This document shows positions 47,389-58,143 of a stretch of 64,000 nucleotides of DNA, piece after piece. Position 1 is the stretch's first letter. The number at the start of each line of letters is the position of its first letter. Below the pieces are notes generated by a model, which saw only the letters and a program-made list of their open reading frames with translations, searched no databases and was not told the origin of the DNA. The DNA comes from Thalassia testudinum (taxonomy: Eukaryota > Streptophyta > Magnoliopsida > Alismatales > Hydrocharitaceae): positions 37,716,501 to 37,780,500 of the forward strand of contig JAZHRO010000002.1 of the NCBI GenBank assembly GCA_037157565.1, given 5' to 3'. Both the position numbers and the translations under genes were made by a program.

Positions 47389-50005
47389 TGGTTGTTTATC
47401 ACTCTGAATCGGATTTAAAAATCGATGCGTTGCAGTATAGATTAAATCAGTGTCAAAAACAGATAAGATTTATAACTCGAATGTCAGGAATGAAGTCCGA
47501 GGTCGTTCGTTGGAAGCAAATAGTAAATAATTCTCAAGATTACAATTCAAAGTGCAATATAAGCAATGTATAATACAACTCCTAATAATAATGATATACA
47601 AATAAAAGTGAATGTCAAATAGTACAAAAAGAATGAGGTAGAATGGTGATTTGAATCACCAATTACCCCTCACAATAATATCAAATATCTCAATTATATC
47701 AATCAATTTAAATCCACGTAGGATAAGGGCACAGTGCACTTCTATTGAATCTCAAAGGTACTGCTCTTCTTTTTTCTCCTGCTTCAGCTCTTTTCCTTTC
47801 CCTTCCTGTGCCTTGACACTTCTCTTCCTTCTCCTCTCTAGCTTTTCTTCTTCTTCCTTCTCTTCTCACACAAGGGGAAGGGTTTCTTCAAAGCAAAACC
47901 CCGTGCCCTCGTGCACTCTCTCTATTTCTCCCTCTGGAATCCCCTTTTCTCAGAGCCTCGGGCAATTGGATTCGGATCTAAGCGTACCCGAGATCAAGGC
48001 AGCGGGCGTGATATCGCAGCCGAGTGAAGGTGGGTTATGCGGGTCAGGTTAGCGCCAGGCCCATGTGAGCAATGTCACAAGCGAGGCGGTGTCAAGTGAG
48101 CGAGGACCTCACCCCCATGTGTTGAGGCAATAAGCCTACAACAGAAAATCAATTTATGCGACGCCGCGCCCTTACAGATTTTCGAGGTGGGACTAAATCC
48201 CACCCTTGTCTTTGCACGGCTGGCAGCAGCAGCAGTCTCACAATTGGAACTGAAGGAGCATACGTTGCTTCCAATTGGATGCCTGGAGATGGACCTGGGA
48301 AGTATCCACGTCTCCTGAAGGGTGCACCTAGGGCCTTCGACTGGGAAGCAAGCTTCAACGCATGCTTGAAGCTCTACGGTAATGGCAGCACTAGTCAGCA
48401 AACCTGAAACGCAAAGTATGGCCTTACGGCCTTGTCAGAGAAGCTCAGTAGGATCATGAAGATGCGGCAAAGGCATTGGTGGTGGTGACGTGCTGCGAGA
48501 GGGGACAGAGATGGTTGGCGGAGGTGGATTAGGTCGGAAAATAGTCGGTTGTTCGGTGGGTAGTTAAGAGAAGCAATCGACCTAACTAAGTTAGGGCTTT
48601 TGCTCCTTAAGTCAAGGCGGAGGTGTAGGGATGAACGGCAGCCAATTTGGTGGAGCGTAGTGGCCGTGCGAACTTAGAGGTGAGTCGATGGTTGAATCGG
48701 AGTGCGGTTGGTGTGTGAATGAAGTAGAGTTAGGATGTAGGTGGTTGGCAGACGATGGGGAGCAGAGGTGACGCTGGTTGCGGTGTGGTCAGCGCCGAGG
48801 AAGAAGGCGCTCCGGTGAGGGTAGGACAGCGGGGATGAAGGAGATAGAGGTGCCCGCTGATATGGCACGACACGGAGGAAGGTAGGGAAGGAGGATCTAC
48901 CACCGGTATTGCGATCAAACGAAGGAAGGAGTCGTAGGAGCTTGTCAGACGTCGAGGAGTTTCGATCAGATGAGGAGAGATAAACTCAAAGGGGAATCCA
49001 GCCGAATTCGAGCGTGAGAACGGTGAGGTCTAGGGAGTCTTATATAGGGTTCTAGAAGTCGATTTGAGCTTGGGAAGCAAGCTTCCAAAGCTAGGAAAGT
49101 CGCCGGAGTTGGAAATCTCTAAAATACCCGAATCTCTCATGCGTTCGCATGAGAGATTGGAAAGGTTGTAAGGCTTAGGATATGACTCAAAAGGAAGGGA
49201 ATTCCTTAACAAACTTCCCTTTCAAATCTGAGAGGGATTCGACAAGGAACCAAGGAGAACATGCCAAACCAAGCTTGCCGGAGTTATAGGATTATGATTT
49301 CATGGCGATAGGGACCTATTTGAAGAAAATGATTATAAAGATAGGGACCTTTTTGTAAGAAATTCAAAAGCTAAGGGGTCATGTGAAATAAAGAAAATCA
49401 GACTTGGACCAAAGTGCAAACTAGGTCGAAACAATCTCAAATTGGGCCCAAATTTTGGTACAAAACTAATGTAGACCTAAGGAATCCAATGGTAAAATTG
49501 GATTTTGATTTTGCCTTAGTTTTTCTGGGTAATTTTCATAATTACCCAAATTAGGGTAAATGTTTGTCTAAGACTCTATTTTAGGTCAAGATGGGTTCCA
49601 ATGGTCAAATTGAAGGTACCAAACCTTAGAAAATATTTTTTTATGATTTTTAGAGGATTTAGGTGAATTTTATCCTGACCAGAGCCTCAGTAGATTAAGC
49701 GAGTCTGTTTTTAAGGTTTCAGATGTCCATTAATTCCTGCAACGCATGAAAATCCTTTTCTGTCTATTCTAACAAACTTATTAGACTCTTAAGACCATTT
49801 GACCTTTGTTCCACCCCTGAGAAAACCCACAATTATTCTGTATTTGTGATAAAATCGTAAATTTGTAGAAATAATCATGTATTCTTGTCTTCTTCTCAAA
49901 TCAATGTTTTGTGCCCTTAAGACCTTCTGATGGATATGTAGGAGCTTTTATTGACTTAATCATATCAAACTGAACTAGTTATGGCTCATGATAGTGTTCC
50001 CATCA
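47389..50005 (-). repeat. Solo LTR J, inserted in element C
   Basis: Starts TGGTTGTTTATC and ends TTCCCATCA. CTGGC (47384-47388) and CTAGC (50006-50010) flank it, a target duplication with one change. Family of B, I and K; minus-oriented. TATA box CCTATATAAG on the minus strand at 49040-49049; a perfect 13-bp hairpin at 49131-49158. It separates protease from RT in C. Confidence 0.87.
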
Positions 50006-50400
50006 CTAGCCGTGGACCTCGAAGGGAGGAAACTTCGATATGGAGAAGACGATCTTCCTCCCAAAATAGTCCACTAGGGCATGATAAGCAGTCAGCCAGT
50101 TCATCCCTAGGATCACGCCAAAATCCTCCTTCGGGATCACGATCAGGTCAATTGGAAGACTGTGTCCCCTTATAGCGACCTCACAATCAGTGAAGACCTC
50201 CTCGACAACAAATAACTGTCCACCTAGGCCTCTAATCGGGAACGAATCCTGAAACAGTTTACTGTTTGACCCCAACTAAGAGCAAAACTCGAGACAAAGG
50301 TTACGTGGTACCAAAATCAAATAGCATGTAAGCTAATCTGCCGGAAACTGTAACCATACCTACCATCACAAAACCTAACACTCTGGCGTCTCTGTGAGTC
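50006..50400 (-). pseudogene. Element C aspartic protease region
   Basis: The frame 50275-50006 encodes VEEVFTDCEVAIRGHSLPIDLIVIPKEDFGVILGMNWLTAYHALVD (quoted in two parts: LPIDLIVIPKEDFGVILGMN and WLTAYHALVD), the usual chromovirus protease C-terminal half. The active-site segment upstream (about 50280-50400) is only partly readable. It stops at 50006 because LTR J begins there. Confidence 0.85.
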
Positions 50401-51175
50401 AAGGCGTTGACACGCCCCTCAACCCTAGGTGCAGAAGAGACAGCCATGCTCCAGGCAAGGTGAGTGGCAGCTGGCTGGTACCCTCTTTGTGACTGCTGTC
50501 CTCCCCCTATGGTCAGGTATCCGTGGCTGCCAGATCGAGCCTCTAGTACCCGGTGCTAGGAGTATCTACTGTGCTCTGGCCCTAGATGGGCAGTCCCTCC
50601 ATATGTGGCTCGGTTGGCCACACTGGTAGTAGAGAGGGCAACGACTTCCTCCCTCTATCTACCCTTGCTGGTAATTGGGTGAAAAGTGTCGCCTCCCCCG
50701 GTGGGCCTAGGAGTGGCCGGGTTGGTAAGGCCTCTTCTGTCCTCCTCTAGCTCGCCTAACACTGTGGTGACTCATGTCTCACGGGAGGCTCCCCCTCCGC
50801 ATCCTTTGAAGAGACATGAGGAGACGACAGAGGCAATAGATGCTAAACCTCCTCCCGTATGATCTCCCGAATTAGCTGGATGAGGTCTTAAGCCTGGATG
50901 CCTAGGAGGAGGGGTGGATCAACTGTTGCCTCAAGTCCGGCATGTCCACCCCCTTATCCATGCCCATTGCCACGTCCGCAGCCTGCTATAAGAGCTCTTT
51001 GATGAGGCATCTCCTTCAAGGAGATAGAAGAGAAAGAACAAGGACTATCAACCATACTAGGTTACAGAAGAAACGAGACTCAAAAGCAAAGATCAAGACA
51101 ATACGTTGTGATGGTTGTCCTAGCTACTTGCACATGAGTGGTTACTTCCAAACCATTTGGTTCATCTCTCGGGAT
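50401..51175 (-). pseudogene. Element C Gag
   Basis: Weakly readable minus-strand sequence between protease and the primer site. YYQCGQPSHIW near 50600-50632 resembles the CCHC zinc knuckle with the first Cys changed. The rest shows many stops, consistent with strong decay. Confidence 0.6.
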
Positions 51176-51193
51176 GACCTTATTCTGATACTA
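51176..51193 (-). other. Primer-binding site of element C (tRNA-Met type)
   Basis: On the minus strand TAGTATCAGAATAAGGTC follows the LTR end after three bases. It resembles TGGTATCAGAGC, the complement of the initiator tRNA-Met 3' end used by chromoviruses, with changes at position 2 and the downstream part. Confidence 0.7.
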
Positions 51194-51196
51194 TCT

Positions 51197-53934
51197 TGTG
51201 ACGACCCATTCCCGGCTCCCTACATAACCCGAGAACGGCTCACCTCGACTAACCCCAAGACCCAGTCGTCCAACGAGAAACAAGCAAATGTATACCATTC
51301 CACAACCACACATGCAATGTAACTAAGTAGAAAATACATAGTAGACAGTAAACGAAATAGAACAGCATATCTCAAGATATTATAGGTCACTAGCAGAAGG
51401 CACTAGTACAAAACATAGCCATTACAATAGAAACTGGTAAAAATATAACAGAGCAGTCACAACATGCTACAGGTACTCAACTAAAAAAACTTTGCAGCAG
51501 AACGGGAGAGGAGACTACGGCTAGGCTCGACTGGACCCAGCGCCCTCAGCAACCAGTGACATTGGCTGCTTAAATCCCTGTCCTGAACATGGTTACAGAA
51601 ATTCGTGGTCAGCTAACTCTTAGTAGAGGGGTGGTTAAGTCATTTACATGCAACCAAACATAATTGAACAAGCAACAAGCTAATTATACACAGCCGGTTA
51701 TTTATTATCATTCATTTCCGTTTATCTCATTTATGTGTTTCTGAGTTGAATACTCTAATCAGAATCTATAACATTGCTAAATCTTCATGTTCCCTAAGGG
51801 AACGATCTCAATTAAGATCTCACTTGTAGTTTTCCCGCGATGCAGGATGTACACGTGGCACTCTCCTGGCCAAGAGAGTCCCTCGTGGTAGTCATATACC
51901 GGTCTACTACCCCGAGGTCACGGTCGCGACGTAGCGGTGACTACGGCACGTACGATAAGCGCACGGGTAGCTACCCCGCACTGGCACGCGGTCAGTTATT
52001 TCCGCCAACGGGTACGCTCAAAAGTACAGCACAAAGCAGCATATGGCCTTACCCTCTCAGAATAGGGGTCTCGCCCCTCAGAACATAACAGGAGTATCAC
52101 TCGTCCACAGTCTGCGCACCCACGTCCGACTACTCCGGTTCTCCCAGTGGGCCTAACAAGAGTCGGTGTAAGGTGGCTAGTCCTAATCTCGGGCCCCATG
52201 GGGTGGCTAGCTCACCTTGGTACCACGTACGCGAGGGCCAAACAGAAGTCGATGTAGAGTGACTAGTCCTAACCCCGGGTCTCAACCCAAGGGGCAGCTA
52301 GCTCCCCTCTACACTAAAGGGATAGTGGCTCCCTTGATACCACGTATGCAAGATAATTGCTCTTCCCGGTACCGTGTATACAAGGGCCAGCTCACTTTCC
52401 ACACTAAAGGGATAGTTGCTCTCCTCGGTATATGAGGGCCAGCGCATTTCCCTTAACCAAGCCTAAACAGCCGCCCATAGGCAACATGTTCCAAAACCAT
52501 CAGGTTTTCCATACTATAGTATTCTTGATTTCTTTCTAAATTCCCCGAAAGGTTCGTACATGGACTTTCTTATTTCCATATATGGTTCGTTACATGTAGA
52601 ACAGGCAACTCAATTTCACCATCAATTACTCAGTACAGGTATGTATCTCCATTCATGACATGGTTCATTATAAGTAGTACAGGCAGCTCATGATTTATTT
52701 CTTTTTAGGAAGCATCGCGATAACTCAATCATTCATTAACTACGCATACATTTCTTCCAGCCCTAATGTTCATTTCACAATCTAGGGTTCAATCGAATAT
52801 ATTCTAAAGTAGCATGCATTTGTCTCATTTCAGTCCTAAGGTTCACCTCACAACCAATGGTTCAAATAATTCTACACATACAATTTAATTATTAACTCCG
52901 GGATTAAGGTGAAAACCACTCTATCAAGATAACCGCAAGCACAAACGACGGATCTCGGAGCCTTCGCAGGTCTCATGCACACCACGAGCAAACGACCTAT
53001 CACATTCGACCACATGTCAAAAGGAGCTCAAAATAGTGTAGACACTACACCACAACATAGAGAATTTCAAACGGAAACCAACCATAATTCGTTTGTGGAA
53101 AATCGATTCCATTTGGGCCCTAAACAGGCCCAAAAACACAACTCTGACCAAAATCAAACATCTGGAAAAAGTCCCAGACGTCTTAAACGAACGCAGTGGC
53201 TCACCTTGCTCACTACGTTTTTTTCATACATCTAAAACTCCTTGCAAACGTCTGAGGGGGTCTTCAAACGTCTGACAATACTCTCGTACGTCTGAAACCA
53301 CCTCGATCCTCGCACCAGCGCGCCTTCCCAACCTCTGACATACACATGCACAATCAGAACTCGACAGGGCAAAAATAATTGAAAACTGCACACCATCAAA
53401 CGTCTGGTATTACCTCCAGACGTCTATCGAACTCCACAGACATCTGATTCTGCAAAAAAATGACTTCGCAGAACCCTTCGCGACCTTTTCTCTATGTGCT
53501 ACTGCACCCTGCAGCAGCAGCTTCTGCCTACTCGCTTTCTCTGTCCCTCACCCACGCTCTCCTCCCTCCCAACCTCCTCCTGCTCCCCGTTCTTCCTCTC
53601 CTCCCTCACTCGGTTGCGGTGGTGGAGAGAAATGGAGGGAGGGTTTTATGGATGGGTGAGGGATGGGCATGGATAGTGGGGGGTATGGTGGGAGGTATAG
53701 GGTTTGGGGGGTATGGTGGAAGGTATGGGGCATGGGGGGGTATGATGGAGGTGTATGGGCATGGTGGGCATGGTGGTGTAAGGGCATGGCATGGGGGTTT
53801 TTGCAAAGATGACCCTGCGGAAGCCTCTTATTCCCGCAGGACCCACAAATTAAAAACCCAAGGGGTTTACAATTGCAGTAACAACCCCACAATTCTGGAA
53901 AATTTTCGAACGACCCTTGGGAAGGGTCATTCCA
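51197..53934 (-). repeat. Element C 5' LTR (complete, 2.74 kb)
   Basis: Runs TGTGACGACCC to GGGTCATTCCA. Matches 40015-41876 over its right two-thirds and X over most of its length. Carries decayed CAGACGTCTGG-like repeats (two exact GACGTC at 53178 and 53419, several with single transitions). Proline-rich and histidine-rich frames at 53548-54057 come from a GGTATG-type repeat and are not genes. Confidence 0.9.
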
Positions 53935-54776
53935 AAGAGTGAATCCCAAATGTGGCAAGTGTTGGTGTGTGCTTGTACCTGCGTGCAAGTGTGTGTTAGA
54001 GTTGTGTATGGGTGTACATGTATATATGTATATTACGTATAATATAAATGTATACAATATAGTATATGTATATAAATAATGTAAATAAATAATTATAAAT
54101 ATGTATATGTATATAATTAGTATATGTGTTTCAGTATAAAAGTAGTATATAAAAGTTTGAGCTCTTATATATATAAATAAACTAGAGCTTTAGCGATAGA
54201 AATATCTATCACTATATATATGTATATACATTAGTATATGTAGTAACTTATACCTTATGTCATGTAAATATTTTATTAAGGCTACAATGACATATATACA
54301 TGTTACTATATATGTAATATATGTTACTATGGATATTAATATGTTAATATAATTTAGTATAGTAGATATTATTAGCTACTTTTGTACCTACATTTAGGTA
54401 TTACCTATATTAGTTGTAAATAATTAACATAGTATAGGATTAACTTATTTTTTATGCCTGTTCGTTGTACATTTATTTAAGGAATTTTAGTATTTAGTAA
54501 TTGATTCTTTTTGTAAATAACTGACCAATTCATTCATTATTTGATTCATTTATTCTTATTATAAATAAAATTAACATTTTTTTAATAAAATGACATTTTT
54601 TAACTTAAAGAGTGATGTATATCAATCACTGTTACCCAGTGAACAACCTACAAAACAAACTACTAAAATTTTTAATTAAATAAAATTGGCACATCAGTTT
54701 ACATTTATGACAAATATACTACAACAATAACATATAAAACACCATTTTTATTACAACTCGATAATTGACGAACATA
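53935..54776. other. AT-rich region before element E primer sites
   Basis: Extremely AT-rich, with TATATGTA-type runs and no coding frame. Its right end lies directly before the E primer site, so at least the last part should be the LTR of E, but I see no second copy in the window to define it. Confidence 0.5.
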
Positions 54777-54780
54777 TTTT

Positions 54781-54967
54781 TGACGCTGTTGCCGGGGACA
54801 AAAACCCAACAATAGCGCTTTATTGTGATTGATAGACAAATGTCACGAGTCATCAATTATTTTTGGCACCATTGATGGAGACAAAAACCCGACAATAGCA
54901 CTTTATTGTAATTAATTGACGAATGTCGCGAGTCATTGATTATTTTTTGTGACGTTGCTAGGAAGGC
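54781..54967 (+). repeat. Three primer-binding-site copies, 83-bp period
   Basis: TGACGCTGTTGCCGGGGA at 54781, TGGCACCATTGATGGAGA at 54864 and TTGTGACGTTGCTAGGAA at 54947 are variants of the tRNA-Asp primer site, exactly 83 bases apart. Units 1 and 2 also share ACAAAAACCC, CAATAGC-CTTTATTGT and CGAGTCAT. This is a tandem duplication of the LTR-end/primer-site region. Confidence 0.88.
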
Positions 54968-56198
54968 AACTCTCTACACGCCAAAACTTTTCTTTTATTC
55001 TTCATTTATACATATTTTTGATTTCTTTGTATATAATCATTCTTTTATTCATATTCTTTGATTATATAGATTCTTTTATTCATTATATTCTTTGATTGAT
55101 TGTTGTATATAATTGTCTTACTAATCATTTGTTATTTTTGTAGCACTTAAAAAGGAGTAGGAGTAGTGTCTTCTTCCAGGTAGAGTCTTCTTGGTGGATT
55201 CGCTGCGCTTTAGACTCGACTTCCCGAAGGAGTGTTTCCCGCAAGAGTTGCATTTCCTAGTTTTTAGTAGACTAGATTAGTATAGTGGTAGTTTAAACTT
55301 AGTTAAATTCAAAGGACATTATGTCAGGCATAAGTTGTAAGAGTCTGTTCTCACACACACACTATATGTATAACCTAGACTCTCTGGACTCCTTGTCTCT
55401 CTCTACTCATCTTTTATCGACTCGATTTTTCCATACTCGATTTTTCTGTATCGATTTCTTTTTCGATTTCTTTTTGCTTATTGCATTCAAAAATTCAAAA
55501 AAAAATTATAAAATCAAAAATACCAAAAAGACTCATCTCTTATCTAGCAGCAACATATTCTAGGTATCCATACTTAGGTTGCATTCTTTCCTACTAGATT
55601 ACAATACAATCAAATTGCATATTGCAGAATTGATGGAGTCAAGTATGCAACTTCTATTCCTTACTGAGCTCTCGCTATCCTTCGCATTTGACTTAAACAT
55701 AAAAAGGCCACCTTTTGTTTGAAGGAATTAAAAAGCAAGATGAGCTGCACAGAAAACAACTTTTAAATATCAAATCAAATTCAAAAGGAGACGCTAAAAT
55801 TGTTTGAAACCCTGACTGAATTTTCACCACTATCCTGTTGATTGCTTATTGTGCACACACTACACAATCACAAAAGATTCATAAATGCATGAGTTTCTAT
55901 CTCATCTCCTTGAGCAACAATAGGGTTAGGATTCGCACGCCAATTTTATCCAGATTCTGGGTGGATTTGTAGAGGTTTGCACTTCACTAGGTCTTCTATA
56001 GGATGCATACAATTGTATTGAAACATTTATTTGCATACTACTATTTTCGCATAGCAAACCCCTAGGAAAAATTCATGTTTATCTCGCTTGGCTGATTGGT
56101 TGGTCTTTTGATTGTTGTGAGATTGATATTAGGATTTCAGGTTTTATTGTGATTGATTGAGAGTTTACCTTTCCTTTAAGTTGTGAATGATTTGAAAA
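54968..56198 (+). other. Element E 5' leader
   Basis: Non-coding, with short AT-rich frames (55321-55563) that look fortuitous. It precedes Gag as in elements A and D. Confidence 0.65.
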
Positions 56199-56910
56199 GT
56201 GTTTTCAAAAATCAACTTAATGGAAGGTAGGAGATCTCAAAACCCCGATTTAGTACCTCCCTTGAGTGTTGATGCCCAAGCTTCTACTTCTACTTCAATC
56301 CCTTCCACATCCAATCTTCTACCTCCTAGGCCTCAAACTCCCATTCACCATCCCATTCATCAGGAGAATGACATTGATTCTGCACAATTCGAGGATTTCG
56401 AAGAACTTCCCCAACATCTCTTTACACATCCTCCACCACCACTACCACCACCAGTCCATAGGTTTCAACCTCCTCCCTACCTAACTTTCCCAAGCAACCA
56501 CCACCGGAGAGAGGTCCACAACCTAGTCTTCAACACCTGTTTGAAACATAATTGCAAATGAACACTCTTACCCAATAGTTGCAACAACTTACACAAACTG
56601 TTAATCTTTTAACGAACCCCCAACCTCAACCTAGAGCTCCCCAAGCACCTCAACCTCGTAGACCTCAACTACGGGATTACAATAATCCCATAGTAGCACA
56701 ACCTATGCCTGTCGTACGCTATCCCGCTAGGTGTCGTGCTGCTGAACTGAAGCCAAACCTAATAGTATTTATCCCTCACTTCCATGGTCTTGCTTCTGAG
56801 GACCTTTTTCAGCATCTAGAGGGGCTAAAAAAGCTTGCTCAAACTTTGGATCCACAGGCCAAGATCAACACACACTTCTTAGAACACACACTTCTTAGAA
56901 TGATATAGTA
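56199..56910 (+). pseudogene. Element E Gag, truncated
   Basis: 56199-56561 opens with MEGRRSQNPDLVPP (a second Met, as the frame also has an ATG a few codons earlier) and a Pro/Ser-rich N-terminus. After a TAG it continues 56579-56908 with LRDYNNPIVAQPMPVVRYPA and FIPHFHGLASEDLFQHLEGL, matching the conserved start of the Gag core (compare LIQAHFHGNSNEDPLQHLED in D). It ends soon after, where foreign sequence begins. Confidence 0.85.
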
Positions 56911-56935
56911 GAAGTATAATATTTCCAAAGTCAAT

Positions 56936-57518
56936 TGATACTTAGAAATTAAACATAACACATTTGATCGAGGCCCTGATCAACAGGGGGTCAACTCAAA
57001 GAATAAAGCCAGCAATCAAAGAATCAAAGGCACAAAAAATTGGTGACCCAATTTCACCCAATAAGGTGTACATTTGTGGGGAGGTCAATGCTCCCAAGAT
57101 TCTACAATACTTGGTTGATAATACAATTGCACTCTACTCTCTCTTTCTCTAAATGAGTAAAGAGAGAATCTAAAGCTCTCTATTTATAATAGAAGAAAAA
57201 TTTCGTAACAACTTCATGTTTCGCAACGGACTTTCCGATTTTCCTGGCCTCATTCGTTGCTTAACTATAAATAGCATTTATGTTGTTAAATAACGCGGGT
57301 AATTAGCACCGACATGGATCTAGACTCTGCCTCTTCAAATACGATCAACCGGATCCTTTGTCGGGTCGAGTCCGATAGACCCTTGGCTAACCGGATTCAC
57401 CAAGATCCGCCTGGGTACTGAATAATCGGGTGGCTGGATTTACCGAGTTGTCAAGGAATCCGAACCCTTTGGGCTTTGTGTGAAGTTTTAACTCTGAGAG
57501 TACTTTTGTCCCTCATCA
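56936..57518 (-). repeat. Element F 3' LTR
   Basis: On the minus strand it begins TGATGAGGGACAAAAG next to a polypurine tract and has a TATA box CTATTATAAATAGAG at about 57180-57194. The left end (TGATACTTAG at 56936) is chosen from sequence appearance only. Length of about 0.6 kb is short for this lineage, so it may be truncated. Confidence 0.6.
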
Positions 57519-57535
57519 TACACCCCCACTCTCTA
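57519..57535 (-). other. Polypurine tract of element F
   Basis: Minus strand AGAGAGTGGGGGTGTA directly before the LTR start TGATGAGG. It is purine-rich and in the right position. Confidence 0.75.
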
Positions 57536-58075
57536 GCTAGCGCATGTTGCTGAGAGAGTAGTAAATGTATTAGAACTTCGCATGGATCAATGGTACCCCC
57601 AATGATATACCGGCTGACTTCTAAGTGGGGTAATCATTTGTTATGAGGCATATGTTTTAATTTTAGGCGGGTGAGATGCCATTACCGATGTGGTATAAAA
57701 TCACTTCTTATTGAAGGGAACGTAGGCATGTCACCACCTAAGTTCTTGTTGGCCTTAAGAGCTCGACATTCATTAAGGAGAACGTAGGCTTATCGCCACC
57801 TAACTTCCTGGCAACCTTAAGAGGCCAACATCTTATGTATAAGTGTGACGTAAGCATCACCTTCCGCGAATGGTAGCCAATCACTGTGGAAATTGGTTTT
57901 GTCATTTTGCATGATAAGACTGGCATTAACTGTCATAGTCATGAGGTGTATTTACCTCAAATAATGCAACAGACAGCAATGCGATTGCTAAAATCACGGT
58001 GAAATGATACGCACGTAGAGGCATTTAATGCCTGTAATGATGGCGATCCTTAGTTGGAATGACATCTTTACCCCT
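57536..58075 (-). other. Element F 3' spacer
   Basis: Between polypurine tract and antisense ORF. It contains two diverged copies of a short block: GGGAACGTAGGCATGTCACC at 57717-57736 and GAGAACGTAGGCTTATCGCC near 57779-57798. No coding. Confidence 0.6.
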
Positions 58076-58082
58076 AGGAGGG

Positions 58083-58092
58083 TTATAAATAG
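58083..58092 (+). promoter_or_regulatory. TATA box for the antisense ORF of F
   Basis: TTATAAATAG, plus-oriented, about 150 bases before the ATG at 58240 and facing away from the element's own transcription. It supports a separate promoter for the antisense ORF; motif evidence only. Confidence 0.5.
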
Positions 58093-58143
58093 GGGTGATA
58101 GGGGCAGTAAATCCCTTACCCTACCCCATCTACTGCGAGTCCC

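Larger units (their letters stand above)
40015..53934 (-). mobile_element. Element C: Del/Tekay-like chromovirus
   Basis: Minus-strand Ty3/gypsy element: truncated 3' LTR (40015-41876), pol from integrase (41990) to protease (50400), gag (50400-51175), a tRNA-Met-like primer site and a complete 5' LTR (51197-53934). The [14 protein letters not shown] block of RT, the GPxxYRLxxPP integrase motif and the Met-type primer site place it in chromoviruses. It is broken by solo LTRs K and J. The left end is lost, so no target duplication can be tested; the right flank is AAGAG. Confidence 0.88.
54777..56935 (+). mobile_element. Element E: Athila-like 5' fragment
   Basis: Three tandem primer-site copies, an untranslated leader and the first part of Gag, all plus-oriented. 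The sequence ends at about 56935, where the LTR of F starts. Protease and pol are absent. Confidence 0.75.

Noticed and set aside
53460..54057. Pro/His-rich minus-strand frame of 169 residues and its plus-strand counterpart
   Set aside because: They are produced by GGTATG/GGGCATGG repeats in the C LTR; a similar artefact occurs at 41493-41851.
54000..54770. Replication origin or matrix-attachment region
   Set aside because: High AT content alone is not evidence, and no specific motif supports it.
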